DNA of 17,195 nt from Marinibacterium sp039179965 (GTDB lineage: Bacteria > Pseudomonadota > Alphaproteobacteria > Rhodobacterales > Rhodobacteraceae), in the NCBI GenBank assembly GCA_039179965.1, contig JBCDEC010000081.1, positions 1 through 17,195 on the forward strand, read 5' to 3'. The notes beneath the pieces are model-generated. The model saw only the letters and a program-made list of their open reading frames with translations. It searched no databases and was not told where the DNA came from. Numbering within the stretch: the first letter of the stretch is position 1; the number at the start of each line of letters is the position of its first letter. Both the position numbers and the translations under genes were made by a program. This document shows positions 1-7,394 of this stretch, one piece after another.

Positions 1-28
1 CGCGCAATCCGCGCTTTTGGGTCAGCCG

Positions 29-1015
29 CTAACGAGGGCGGTCTGGCGCATCGGGATCACGAACGACGAGCGCCTCGATTTCACCCATCACGTCTGCGGG
101 CAGCGCGCCATAGCTGAGGCTGGCGGCAAGGCCTTCGATCTGCTCTGGCGTTCGTGCGCCCGGGATCGGGATATGGGTCTGTGACTGACCCCAAATCCAT
201 CCAAGGGCGCCCTGGACCAGAGTGCGTCCACCCGTCGTCAACAGATCCCGGATCGCATTAAGCGTCTTCATATGGCCCGGGTTGGCTCGCCCGTCTTTGA
301 AATACTCCATCCACTCCGCGCCGGATGCCCGAATGTCGTCGGACGGCAACACCGTGGCTCCATCGTATTGTCCGCTCAACACGCCCATGGCGAGCGGTGA
401 CCGGATCAGGGCGTATAGCCCATGGTCGCCGATCACACTTTGCATGCGCGGCGCGTCGAAAAACACGTTCATAGCAAATTCGACGGCTTTGAAGTTGTGC
501 CGCGACGCCATGGCGGCGGCCCGGTCGGCGTAATCCGTGCTCCACCCATAGGCACGGATCTTGCCGGCCTCCTGCACCTGGTCCAATGCCTCAAAGACTG
601 CTCCGGCTTCGGGGATCGCGAGGTCGTTGAGATGCAACAACAGGAGGTCGATCCGGTCGCGATTGAGCCGGTCCAGTGAGCCATCCACGGCAGAAACGAC
701 CATATCCGGCGTGAACGGGTCAAAGGAGATCTGGCGCTGAGCCTCATCAATGCCAATGCCGATCTTGGTTGCGATGAGCGCTTCGGGATGGGCATTTAGC
801 GCACGCCCGAGCAGACGTTCCGAATGGCCGGCGCCATATGCGGCAGCTGTGTCGAAGAACGAGATACCGCTGGCCAGCGCGGCGTGAATGGTGCGCAGGG
901 AGGTCGCGTCGTCGGCCCTCGTGTATCCAAGTGACTGTGTGCCGGAATACATCGCTCCGCCAATGGGCCAGCAGCCCATGCCCAGCGGGGATATGTCTTG
1001 GTTCAAAAAGTGCAT
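29..1015 (-). CDS. Aldo/keto reductase family oxidoreductase
   Basis: This 328-residue protein is a (beta/alpha)8-barrel, NAD(P)-dependent oxidoreductase of the aldo/keto reductase superfamily, expected in the cytosol. The usual tetrad is visible: Asp55 and Tyr60 in FFDTAAAYG, Lys84 in IATKIG and His128 in LLLLHLND. The N-terminal LGMGCWPIGG strand and the late PIPGARTPEQ segment (cofactor-binding region) fit the family, and the length is normal. The ATG at 1015 is preceded by AAGGGG six bases upstream, which supports this start. It is divergent from LysR-1, with repeated TTTCAT/ATGAAA elements between the two genes, so LysR-1 probably controls it. The substrate cannot be read from the sequence. 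Aldose or aldehyde oxidation or reduction are all possible. Confidence 0.9.
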   Translation of the reverse strand: MHFLNQDISPLGMGCWPIGGAMYSGTQSLGYTRADDATSLRTIHAALASGISFFDTAAAYGAGHSERLLGRALNAHPEALIATKIGIGIDEAQRQISFDPFTPDMVVSAVDGSLDRLNRDRIDLLLLHLNDLAIPEAGAVFEALDQVQEAGKIRAYGWSTDYADRAAAMASRHNFKAVEFAMNVFFDAPRMQSVIGDHGLYALIRSPLAMGVLSGQYDGATVLPSDDIRASGAEWMEYFKDGRANPGHMKTLNAIRDLLTTGGRTLVQGALGWIWGQSQTHIPIPGARTPEQIEGLAASLSYGALPADVMGEIEALVVRDPDAPDRPR

Positions 1016-1059
1016 GGCTCACCCCTTCATTCTGAGCACACAAAGCACCAAATGCCAGT

Positions 1060-1103
1060 TTTCATCAATGGTATGAAATGTAACATGCGTTTCATGAATG
1101 AAA
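1060..1103. promoter_or_regulatory. Paired TTTCAT/ATGAAA inverted repeats, candidate LysR-1 operator
   Basis: TTTCAT at 1060-1065 and ATGAAA at 1073-1078 form one inverted repeat with a 7-base spacer. TTTCAT at 1090-1095 and ATGAAA at 1098-1103 form a second with a 2-base spacer. They lie between the divergent aldo/keto reductase and LysR-1 genes, and the second overlaps the LysR-1 start. The layout fits autoregulation plus control of the reductase. Binding by LysR-1 is inference. Confidence 0.5.
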
Positions 1104-1906
1104 TCGACTGGGATAATCTGAGACTGTTTCTGGCGGTGGCCCGGTCAGGCGGGCTCGGTCCGGCCGCGGCGCGCACAGGAAAGAGCCCGCCGACACTTGG
1201 GCGGCGCATGCTGGAACTGGAGCGCGCGCTCGGGCGGGATCTGTTCCTGCGCAAGCCGCGCGGGTACGATCTGACGGAAGACGGCGCGGATTTGTTGTCT
1301 AAGCTGGAAGGCCTGGAAGCCCGGGTCATGGAACTGGGCAATGATGAGTCTGTGCCGATGATCAAGATCTCGGCCGGTACATGGGTCACACGAGTTCTGG
1401 TTGGTGCGGTTGATCAGATCAGAGGATCCCGGCCGATACGACTCAGGTTCATGGCCAGCGAGGATATGGCGGATATCGGACGGCGCGAGGCCGTCATCGG
1501 CATTCGAAATCGCAGACCCGATGGCAGCGGCCTGGCGGGTCGGAAAATCGGGCAGGTCCGCTTTGCCGTCTATGCACGAGATTCCGGCGTTTCGACCTGG
1601 GTGCAGGTCCTGTCGACCACCCCGTCTGCGCAGTGGGTGAAGACAAAGACCGAGGGCAGCAACGTCATCGAGGTGACTACGCCGCAAAACGCTCTGGATT
1701 TGGCCAATGTCGGTTGCGGCCGCGCTGTTCTGCCCACCTTCGTCGGGCGCGCGGAACCTCTCCTGCGTCAGGTGTCGGATCCGATCGACGAACTGGAACA
1801 CGACCAATGGCTGGTGACCCATCACGAGGACCGTTTTCTGCCAGATGTCCGAAGCGCAATTGACCGGACCTATGCGATCTTGAAGCGCGTCTGCGCGCAG
1901 AGTTGA
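1094..1906 (+). CDS. LysR-family transcriptional regulator (LysR-1)
   Basis: From the ATG at 1094 this is a 270-residue LysR-type regulator. The winged helix-turn-helix covers about residues 5-63: IDWDNLRLFLAVARSGG, then TGKSPPTLGRRMLELE (recognition helix region), then LFLRKPRGYDLTEDG (wing). A short effector-binding domain follows, so the protein is below the usual 290-310 residues. The open frame extends upstream to a TTG at 998, but that would overlap the divergent reductase gene and add no family-like sequence. ATGs at 1073 and 1085 are alternatives; none has a convincing ribosome site. The gene is divergent from the reductase, its likely target. The inducer is unknown. Confidence 0.88.
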   Translation: MNEIDWDNLRLFLAVARSGGLGPAAARTGKSPPTLGRRMLELERALGRDLFLRKPRGYDLTEDGADLLSKLEGLEARVMELGNDESVPMIKISAGTWVTRVLVGAVDQIRGSRPIRLRFMASEDMADIGRREAVIGIRNRRPDGSGLAGRKIGQVRFAVYARDSGVSTWVQVLSTTPSAQWVKTKTEGSNVIEVTTPQNALDLANVGCGRAVLPTFVGRAEPLLRQVSDPIDELEHDQWLVTHHEDRFLPDVRSAIDRTYAILKRVCAQS

Positions 1907-2245
1907 ACCTGGGCCAGATCCCCGGAGCGTGTTCCCGTTGGTGATGACACACCATGTCACCGAGGGGGTAGGATCGATTGCGTGTTCCACATTGCCGATC
2001 TGGGTGAATGTGAGCCGGCGGGGTCACTGTCGCTGATGTTCAAAGGAGCGGCCAACATCTGCATGTGATCTGAGTTCTCGCCATTGATGGCGCGGCATTT
2101 GCAGCGCCGTACATCTGCTTTTGGTCAAAACCGCAGAGGCGCAGGGTTGCAGGCAATTCGCTGCCCGGGTCAGTGCTATCCTGCCGGTGGTCTGGATCGG
2201 GATGACCCTCCGGCCACCAATATAGTTATGCAGTACGGGGAACGG
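1907..2245. other. 339-base gap between convergent LysR-1 and MFS genes
   Basis: I see no credible gene here. The open frames crossing it are antisense shadows with no recognisable sequence. It holds weak inverted repeats only: GATGTT at 2035-2040 with AACATC at 2054-2059, and a GGTGA...TCACC pair near 1938-1959. Any of these could help end transcription from the two converging genes, but none has the T-tract of an intrinsic terminator. Confidence 0.5.
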
Positions 2246-3523
2246 CTAGCGCAGACGCTCTTTGCTGCGGTCCCGGCCCAGCATCATAACGCTGGCGGCC
2301 GCAACGCAAACGAAAGCCAGGTAAAAGGCGGGGATGTATTTGTTGCCCGTCCATTGGATGAGCGCGGTGCAGACCATTGGCGCCGTGCCGCCGCCTATCG
2401 CCATGCCGCTATTGAAACAAATGGAATAGCCGGTGAGTCGGTGGCGCCGGTCAAACGCCTCGACAAGGGTGGTCGGCACCAATCCCAGCATGATCCCGAT
2501 GAACACACACATCACGCCATAGACCAGCACGACTTGCCAGAGTATGCCGCCCTCGGCAATTTGGAAAAACGGAATCGCAACAACGCCCAGGGCCACAAAC
2601 CCGGCAATGAGCGTTGCCTTGCGGCTGAGGACGGTGTCCGTCAGATAGGCAAACATCGGGATCAGTAGCGTTTGAAACGCCATGGCGAAGGTCATGACCA
2701 GCAGGGCTGTGTCGAGGCTGAGATCGGAATAAAGCGACTGCCACGTGGGCATGTAAACAATCGGTATGTAGTAGGCGGCGCCGTAGAATGACGTGAAACA
2801 CAGCATCCACAGAACAACCCTTGGTTCTTCGCGAAACACCCGGATCAGAGGGATTTCGCGCTTCTCCTCGTCTTTGGGTGGATCGCCAAGTTCCGGCAAA
2901 TGCGTGCGCAGCAACAGACCGATGACACCGATGACTCCGCCCAACAAAAAGGGCAACCGCCAGCCATAGTCCTGAATGGCCGTGTCTCCCAAAAGCCAGA
3001 TGAGAAACGCCGGCGTACCCGCGCCGAGGAAAAAGCCCATGCCGCCGCCGCAATTTGCCCAGCTGCCCGCCAGGCCGCGTCGGTTCTGAGGGCAGGCTTC
3101 GACCAGATAGGTCACGGACCCGCTGAATTCTCCGCCCACGGAAAATCCTTGCAGCAATCGGATCAGAACCAGGCAAACCGGGGCCCAAACCCCCCAGGTT
3201 TCATAGGTCGGCAGGATGCCCAAGAGAATTGTCGGGATCACCATGAGCACGACAGACAACACCATCACTGGCTTGCGTCCGATCGTGTCGCCAATATGCC
3301 CGAAGACAATCGCGCCGATCGGGCGCATCAAGAAGCCTCCGGCGAAAGTACCGTAGGTTGCGATCAGAGCGGCGGTCGGGTCGCTGGTTGGGAAGAACAG
3401 CTGCGAGATGACCGAAGCCATGTAGCCGTAGAGCGCAAAGTCATACCATTCGATGACGTTGCCGATCATGCCGGCGGCAATCAGCCGCTTTTTCTCGATC
3501 TTGGGCGTAGATGCTTTGGCCAT
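2246..3523 (-). CDS. MFS transporter, MHS (metabolite:H+ symporter) family
   Basis: This inner-membrane symporter of about 425 residues belongs to the MHS branch of the major facilitator superfamily (ProP/KgtP/ShiA relatives), which typically imports organic acids or zwitterions with protons. The MHS opening IGNVIEWYDFALYGYMAS is clear, as is the MFS loop-2 motif GHIGDTIGRKPVMV and the RLLQGFSVGGEFSGS segment of TM4. Repeated hydrophobic spans fit 12 helices. The frame stays open to 3766, but I chose the ATG at 3523: an AAGGAA ribosome site lies just upstream, and the resulting N-terminus and length match the family, whereas the extra 81 residues look like translated leader. The substrate is unknown. 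The gene stands alone, downstream of the EamA permease gene after a long leader. Confidence 0.9.
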   Translation of the reverse strand: MAKASTPKIEKKRLIAAGMIGNVIEWYDFALYGYMASVISQLFFPTSDPTAALIATYGTFAGGFLMRPIGAIVFGHIGDTIGRKPVMVLSVVLMVIPTILLGILPTYETWGVWAPVCLVLIRLLQGFSVGGEFSGSVTYLVEACPQNRRGLAGSWANCGGGMGFFLGAGTPAFLIWLLGDTAIQDYGWRLPFLLGGVIGVIGLLLRTHLPELGDPPKDEEKREIPLIRVFREEPRVVLWMLCFTSFYGAAYYIPIVYMPTWQSLYSDLSLDTALLVMTFAMAFQTLLIPMFAYLTDTVLSRKATLIAGFVALGVVAIPFFQIAEGGILWQVVLVYGVMCVFIGIMLGLVPTTLVEAFDRRHRLTGYSICFNSGMAIGGGTAPMVCTALIQWTGNKYIPAFYLAFVCVAAASVMMLGRDRSKERLR

Positions 3524-3957
3524 GGTGTTCCTTGCGCTCGGAGCCGGCAGGCCGTGGGGATTGCGACGCTTGCCTGTCGTTTCGTCGATGACGTTGCCAG
3601 CGCGGGCAGGTTTCGCGTGTGGCAGGCTTTGGATATGGCGCACGCGCCCCGGCGTTTCGGGCCGGCAACCTGTGACCGTTGGGATGCAACCGAGTTGTGC
3701 CGCAAATCCGCGCGCCGTCAAGGCTCGGCACGGAGACGTCCGGCGTGCATGGCTTTGGTGAAGCAATCTTGCCGCGCGTTCGCATGCAAGTGACGGCGAT
3801 GAGCGGGTGGTCGTGATCGAGCGGAACCGGCTGACCAGTGAATAGGGCGGACCACGGTCCGGCCCTGCTGTCCGGTGGTGGTCCGGTGCAGGACATCAGA
3901 CCGTGGGCGCGATCCGCAGAGCCGGCGCGATTGGTGTCCGGAGTGTTTCGCACAAAA
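3524..3957. other. 434-base non-coding gap, long 5' region of the MFS gene
   Basis: No credible gene is visible. The open frames across it have scrambled composition and unlike-protein translations. The right part holds a cluster of competing inverted repeats at 3848-3885, listed separately. The region follows the EamA permease gene and precedes the MFS gene on the - strand, so it may carry a 3' end, a promoter and a structured leader. Confidence 0.5.
3848..3885 (-). promoter_or_regulatory. Competing inverted repeats (attenuator-like or terminator hairpin)
   Basis: CGGACCAC at 3848-3855 is perfectly complementary to GTGGTCCG at 3878-3885 (8 base pairs). It can also pair with the nearer GGTCCG at 3856-3861 as a short hairpin (CGGAC-CACG-GTCCG). 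The two pairings exclude each other. There is no T-tract after either arm, so this is not a textbook intrinsic terminator. Whether it acts on EamA permease mRNA ends or on MFS expression is unknown. Confidence 0.35.
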
Positions 3958-4866
3958 CTACGTGTCGCACCCGGCATCTGGTCTGACACCGCCCGCATAG
4001 ATCCAAATCCCGACGGCCACGCAGATCACGCCCAGGCCGGTCGACCAGGACAAGGGTTCACCCAGCAGGACATAGCCACCAATCGCGGTCAGAACCGGGA
4101 CCGCGGCGCCGCTGACCGCTGCAATGCTGGCGCCCAGATGCGAAATCGCGGCGCCGTAGGCGGCCAGCCCCACAAGCCCGGCGAGGATACCTTGGGCAAA
4201 GATCTGAAGGGCGATGTCTGGGAAGGGGGCGCTCCAGAGCGATGCTCCCGGCGATAGGAGCCAGATCGGGACGGCGAGCAGCGCTGACCAGAAGCAGATG
4301 AGCGCCGCACCGTGCCAAGGGTCGAGCCCGGAGGACCTATAGGCGACAGTGTAGACGGCCCAGAAAAGACCCGCCAAAAGAAACAATCCGTCGCCTACAA
4401 GGACCTGACCCGCGGCGCCAAAGAGCGTCGGTCCGACTACACAGGCGACACCGGCGGTGATGGCCGCCAGGCCCAACACTCTGGTTTGGGTGAAGTGTTC
4501 GCCCAGCCAGACGGCGCTCAAAAGAGCCACGAACAGCGGCATCGATCCAGGCAGCAGCGCGCCCATATGGCTGGCCGGAGCGAATTGCGCCCCGACCATG
4601 CCCAGCAGGCCGAACGGAAGGCCGCCGCCAATGACGATCAGGGCGATGGTGCCCCAAGAGAGGGAGGCTGGCCGAAAGCCATGCCGCATCAGAACCGGGC
4701 AAAGAACAATGGCTGGAATGCAATAGCGCAGGAGCGCCAGATCGATCGGCGACAGGGTCGTGGTCACGCCAAAGCGGGTGGCCAATTGCCAGCTCGCGCC
4801 GACGGTGACGGTGACCAGCCAGGCAAAGACGCCGGAACGCATCTGTGGTTCTGAGTCAGGGGGCAT
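3958..4866 (-). CDS. EamA/DMT-family permease
   Basis: This is a polytopic inner-membrane protein of the drug/metabolite transporter superfamily with two EamA repeats and about ten hydrophobic helices. The first repeat starts near FAWLVTVTVGASWQLATRFGVTT, with ALLRYCIPAIVLCPVLM in the second helix region. The second repeat starts near GDGLFLLAGLFWAVYTVAYRS and ends with SGAAVPVLTAIGGYVLLGEPL, typical of the family's last helices. The ATG at 4866 gives an 11-base overlap with the stop of the upstream glutathione-transferase gene, so translation is probably coupled. ATGs at 4842 and 4905 are alternatives. The substrate is unknown. Its operon with a glutathionyl-hydroquinone reductase suggests export of a quinone-derived, conjugated or toxic metabolite, which is inference. 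Confidence 0.87.
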   Translation of the reverse strand: MPPDSEPQMRSGVFAWLVTVTVGASWQLATRFGVTTTLSPIDLALLRYCIPAIVLCPVLMRHGFRPASLSWGTIALIVIGGGLPFGLLGMVGAQFAPASHMGALLPGSMPLFVALLSAVWLGEHFTQTRVLGLAAITAGVACVVGPTLFGAAGQVLVGDGLFLLAGLFWAVYTVAYRSSGLDPWHGAALICFWSALLAVPIWLLSPGASLWSAPFPDIALQIFAQGILAGLVGLAAYGAAISHLGASIAAVSGAAVPVLTAIGGYVLLGEPLSWSTGLGVICVAVGIWIYAGGVRPDAGCDT

Positions 4867-5857
4867 TCGGCTCTTCGGAGCAGTCTTCGAAGGGGCGCAG
4901 GCCATCGCCCTGCCAGACCATCAGCGGCCCAAGCCGGTCGCGCCCGTGCGGCGCCGTCCAGTTCAGGTGCGGCAAGGCCGGGATGATCCCGTGCGGGTTA
5001 TTGTCTGTATCGTTCAGGAAGTAGCTCGCCAGATTGGCGGCAAAGTCGATGGTTCCAGCTACACCGGGCCAGCCGTAGATGTCGCGCGTATAGGCCCAGA
5101 CAACAGGGTGATCGACGAGCCGCCGGCGGGTACAGCGAAAGAGCGTGGCATAGACCGCATCAAAGCGCACCAGCGTCGCAAACAGAAACAGATCCGCCTC
5201 CGTGATCTGCGCACCCAACAGACAGCGGCGGTCAGCCAGATGCGAGTCGAGCCACTCCAGCGTTTCAAAAACCGTCTCTTCCGCGTCCGCGTAGGCGGTC
5301 TGCGTCGTCGCAAAACCGGCTCTGTAGACCGCATTGGCAAGCCCTGCGTAAAGACGTGTGTTGATCGCGTCGATCTCAGCGGACTGATGCTGAGGTCTCA
5401 GACGCCAGCCTGATCCGATCCGATCAAGCGCTCGCGCAATCGAGTGAGAGCTGTTGGAGACAATGTATTGCGCGCGCCCGTCCCAGAGCACGGGAACAGT
5501 GGCGCGCCCGGTGTAGGTCGGGTCTGTGCGGGTGTACAGTTGATGGACAAATTCGACTGGCAAGCCGAGACCGGATTGCGGCGACGGATCGGTCAACCGG
5601 TAGCCTTCGGTTCGCGGACCGCCGGCGCCTGTGATGCGCAAGCTTGCAATCCCCTTGACCGCCCGGACCAGCGCCACACGATGACACCACGGGCAGCTTT
5701 GAGACAGCACAAGGGACAGGTGCGCTTTGCTTTCAAGACGGCGCGCGATGTCCTCCACAGAGGTCTTCGGAAGAGCAGAGGGTTCCCGCCGGAACGCACC
5801 GTCCTGCATGAACCGGTCTACGTTGGACTGCCATTTTCCGTCTATCAACATGCCCAT
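4856..5857 (-). CDS. Glutathionyl-hydroquinone reductase (Xi-class glutathione transferase, YqjG/ECM4/PcpF-like)
   Basis: Xi-class enzymes remove glutathione from glutathionyl-hydroquinones, using a cysteine and free glutathione in the cytosol. The family opening MGMLIDGKW, then GAFRRE, is present. The active site is SQSCPWCHRV, with the expected catalytic Cys55. HQLYTRTDPTYTGRATVPVLWD, then YIVSNSSHSIARALD, completes the thioredoxin-like domain, and an all-alpha C-terminal domain follows. The 333-residue length is normal. The common motif in relatives such as E. coli YqjG is CPWA; here it is CPWC, which adds a second cysteine. The ATG at 5857 has a strong AAGGAG site. The gene leads an operon with the EamA permease gene and is divergent from LysR-2. 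Confidence 0.88.
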   Translation of the reverse strand: MGMLIDGKWQSNVDRFMQDGAFRREPSALPKTSVEDIARRLESKAHLSLVLSQSCPWCHRVALVRAVKGIASLRITGAGGPRTEGYRLTDPSPQSGLGLPVEFVHQLYTRTDPTYTGRATVPVLWDGRAQYIVSNSSHSIARALDRIGSGWRLRPQHQSAEIDAINTRLYAGLANAVYRAGFATTQTAYADAEETVFETLEWLDSHLADRRCLLGAQITEADLFLFATLVRFDAVYATLFRCTRRRLVDHPVVWAYTRDIYGWPGVAGTIDFAANLASYFLNDTDNNPHGIIPALPHLNWTAPHGRDRLGPLMVWQGDGLRPFEDCSEEPNAP

Positions 5858-5872
5858 GACCTCTCCTTTCGT

Positions 5873-5889
5873 GGTCTGACTTTAGGACC
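5873..5889. promoter_or_regulatory. Candidate LysR-2 box 1 (GGT-N11-ACC)
   Basis: The 17-base site starts GGTCT and ends GGACC; it has GGTC/GACC arms and T-N11-A geometry (T5875, A5887), as expected for a LysR box. It lies in the divergent gap just upstream of the hydroquinone-reductase start. A second site of the same form lies 55 bases to the right. Assignment to LysR-2 is inference. Confidence 0.45.
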
Positions 5890-5927
5890 GCGGCCGTCCC
5901 GCGTCTGTTCACAAACACACCCGGTTT

Positions 5928-5944
5928 GGTCTACCCTGATCACC
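5928..5944. promoter_or_regulatory. Candidate LysR-2 box 2 (GGT-N11-ACC)
   Basis: This 17-base site also starts GGTCT and ends ACC with T-N11-A geometry (T5930, A5942). It matches box 1 at 11 of 17 positions by direct comparison. It abuts the LysR-2 start codon, so binding here could repress LysR-2 itself. This is inference from position. Confidence 0.4.
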
Positions 5945-6883
5945 ATGCGAGATATTCCTCTGACCCTTCTGCGCGCTTTGGCGGCTGTTTATGAGACCGG
6001 CGGGATCCGTCCGGCTGGCCGTCTCTTGGGCATTCAGCATTCCGCCGTCAGCCGGGCCTTGCGTGATCTGGGCGCCTGGATCGAAACACCCCTTTTCGAA
6101 AAGCGTGACGGACAACGCGCGCTGGTCTTCACGGCCGAAGGCGCAGCATTGGGACAAGCTGCATTGGCGGCGATGCGGGACATGGAAACCGCCATATTGA
6201 AGACCCGTGAGGCGGCCAGCGCCCATTCCGTCACCATCGCCACAACGCCGTCCTTTGCGATGCGTTGGTTGTTGCCGCGCCTCCCGCGTTTGAGCGAGGC
6301 GTATCCCAGGCTAGAGGTTTCGATTATTGTTGATCAGGCCCGCAAGAGCCCGGTCGCCAGTGGTGCGGATCTGAACATACGCATGGGCGCGCGCCCGTCG
6401 GGGGATCTCCGGCCGGTCCCGCTGATGGATGAAAGCATTTTTCCGGTCATGGCGCCGCGGTTGTGGGAGCGGCTGGGCCGACCGTCCCGACCTGAAGATC
6501 TGGTCGGGCTGCCGCTTCTGCACGACCGCGACCCCTCGGCGTCCTGGGCCGTCTGGCGAAAGGATGTTGGCCCGGCGGATCTGGATGTTCGCCGCGGGCC
6601 ACGGTTGACCTCGTCGGATCTGATCCTGCGCGCATCCGAGCAGGGACAGGGTATCGGGCTCGCCCGCTCGCGCCTGGCGGAGGAGAGCCTGGCGACGGGT
6701 ACCCTGATCCGCCCGCTTGGTGCGTTGAAGAGTGACCTTGGCCTGAACTACTGGCTGATTGTCCGCGCCGACACGGACCACCGGCGGGCCGTCCGCAGTG
6801 TCACAGAATGGCTCCATACCGAAACGGCGCGCCGCGCCGACGCGGCTGAACCGGACGGCGTCACGGACAGACAGGTGGAATAG
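5945..6883 (+). CDS. LysR-family transcriptional regulator, GcvA-like (LysR-2)
   Basis: From the ATG at 5945 the product has 312 residues, normal for the family. The N-terminal helix-turn-helix begins MRDIPLTLLRALAAVYETGG, with LLGIQHSAVSRALRDLGAWI as recognition region and LFEKRDGQRALVFTAEG as wing. The effector domain starts near VTIATTPSFAMRWLLPRLPR, a phrase typical of GcvA-like regulators, and includes DLNIRMG. The frame is open back to 5444, but that part runs antisense through the hydroquinone-reductase gene and shows no family sequence. The gene is divergent from the gst-like/EamA operon, its likely target. It converges on the DUF1272 gene, with a hairpin between. Confidence 0.9.
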   Translation: MRDIPLTLLRALAAVYETGGIRPAGRLLGIQHSAVSRALRDLGAWIETPLFEKRDGQRALVFTAEGAALGQAALAAMRDMETAILKTREAASAHSVTIATTPSFAMRWLLPRLPRLSEAYPRLEVSIIVDQARKSPVASGADLNIRMGARPSGDLRPVPLMDESIFPVMAPRLWERLGRPSRPEDLVGLPLLHDRDPSASWAVWRKDVGPADLDVRRGPRLTSSDLILRASEQGQGIGLARSRLAEESLATGTLIRPLGALKSDLGLNYWLIVRADTDHRRAVRSVTEWLHTETARRADAAEPDGVTDRQVE

Positions 6884-6903
6884 ACCCAGGGCGGGACAAG
6901 CGT

Positions 6904-6946
6904 TTGCGCGGATGGACCATCGCCCGGCCTCTGCCGGGCTTCGCAA
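6904..6946. terminator. Nested GC hairpin between convergent genes
   Basis: GCCCGGC at 6922-6928 and GCCGGGC at 6933-6939 form a perfect 7-base-pair stem with a CTCT loop. TTGCG at 6904-6908 and CGCAA at 6942-6946 can form an outer stem. It sits between the ends of LysR-2 and the DUF1272 gene, so it may serve both strands. There is no T-tract, so efficiency is uncertain. Confidence 0.55.
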
Positions 6947-6957
6947 CGGGTTGTGTG

Positions 6958-7272
6958 CTAACGATCCTCGGGCGGAACATCTTTCAGACGCGCCGTGACG
7001 TCTGCAACCTGCGCCCGGGTCCATGACGAGCGATGCCGCTCGACGCCCGCCGGGAGATTAACCAGTCCAAGATTTTTCTGGAGCCCATCGGCGCCAACAG
7101 GACGGATCGGGCGTTTCTCAAAGCCGCCACCGCAGGTCGGGCAGACATTCTGGAGGATCGTGTCCACGCACTGGGCGCAATAGGTGCACTCGTAGGTGCA
7201 GATCCGGGCCTCGGGCGAAGCAGGCGGCAAATCCCGGTCGCACCATTCGCAATTCGGTCTCAGTTCCAGCAT
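6958..7272 (-). CDS. DUF1272 zinc-ribbon-like small protein with C-terminal extension
   Basis: This 104-residue protein opens MLELRPNCEWCDRDLPP, the hallmark of DUF1272, a domain of unknown function. Eight cysteines at 8, 11, 25, 29, 32, 35, 44 and 47 are arranged in CxxC-type pairs and could bind two metal ions, probably zinc. The last 45 or so residues have no cysteine and form a tail that I do not recognise. The ATG at 7272 has an AGGAG site seven bases upstream; the frame continues to 7458 without family sequence and would overlap the TauE/SafE gene. It lies 122 bases downstream of the TauE/SafE gene on the same strand, with a 14-base palindrome in the gap, so it may have its own regulation. 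Confidence 0.82.
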   Translation of the reverse strand: MLELRPNCEWCDRDLPPASPEARICTYECTYCAQCVDTILQNVCPTCGGGFEKRPIRPVGADGLQKNLGLVNLPAGVERHRSSWTRAQVADVTARLKDVPPEDR

Positions 7273-7317
7273 CGGGATGCTCCTGTTGCGGTGTCGTTCA
7301 TCTCTTGTGACAGGCCA

Positions 7318-7331
7318 GACAAGGCCTTGTC
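7318..7331. promoter_or_regulatory. Perfect 14-base palindrome between TauE/SafE and DUF1272 genes
   Basis: GACAAGGCCTTGTC is its own reverse complement. A further CTTGT lies just to its left near 7304-7308, so it can alternatively pair with the ACAAG arm. It is about 46 bases upstream of the DUF1272 start. It could be an operator for that gene or an RNA cruciform/hairpin; the sequence alone does not decide. Confidence 0.4.
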
Positions 7332-7394
7332 CATTCTGAGCCATCCCGCAGCCTTGGTCCGCCCGGGCCCGGCCCGGCATGGAAGGCCGTCTCT

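Noticed and set aside
3524..3766. N-terminal extension of the MFS symporter
   Set aside because: The added residues are low-complexity and hydrophilic, unlike the family, and a good ribosome site precedes the ATG at 3523.
2900..3793. 297-codon + strand frame antisense to the MFS gene
   Set aside because: Its translation is rich in Gln, Arg and Asp with no recognisable domain, as expected for the shadow of a membrane-protein gene.
4312..4854. 180-codon + strand frame antisense to the EamA permease
   Set aside because: Highly charged shadow of a hydrophobic gene; no ribosome site or family match.
5444..5944. Long N-terminal extension of LysR-2
   Set aside because: It runs antisense through the hydroquinone-reductase gene, has no family sequence, and an ATG at 5945 gives a normal LysR length.
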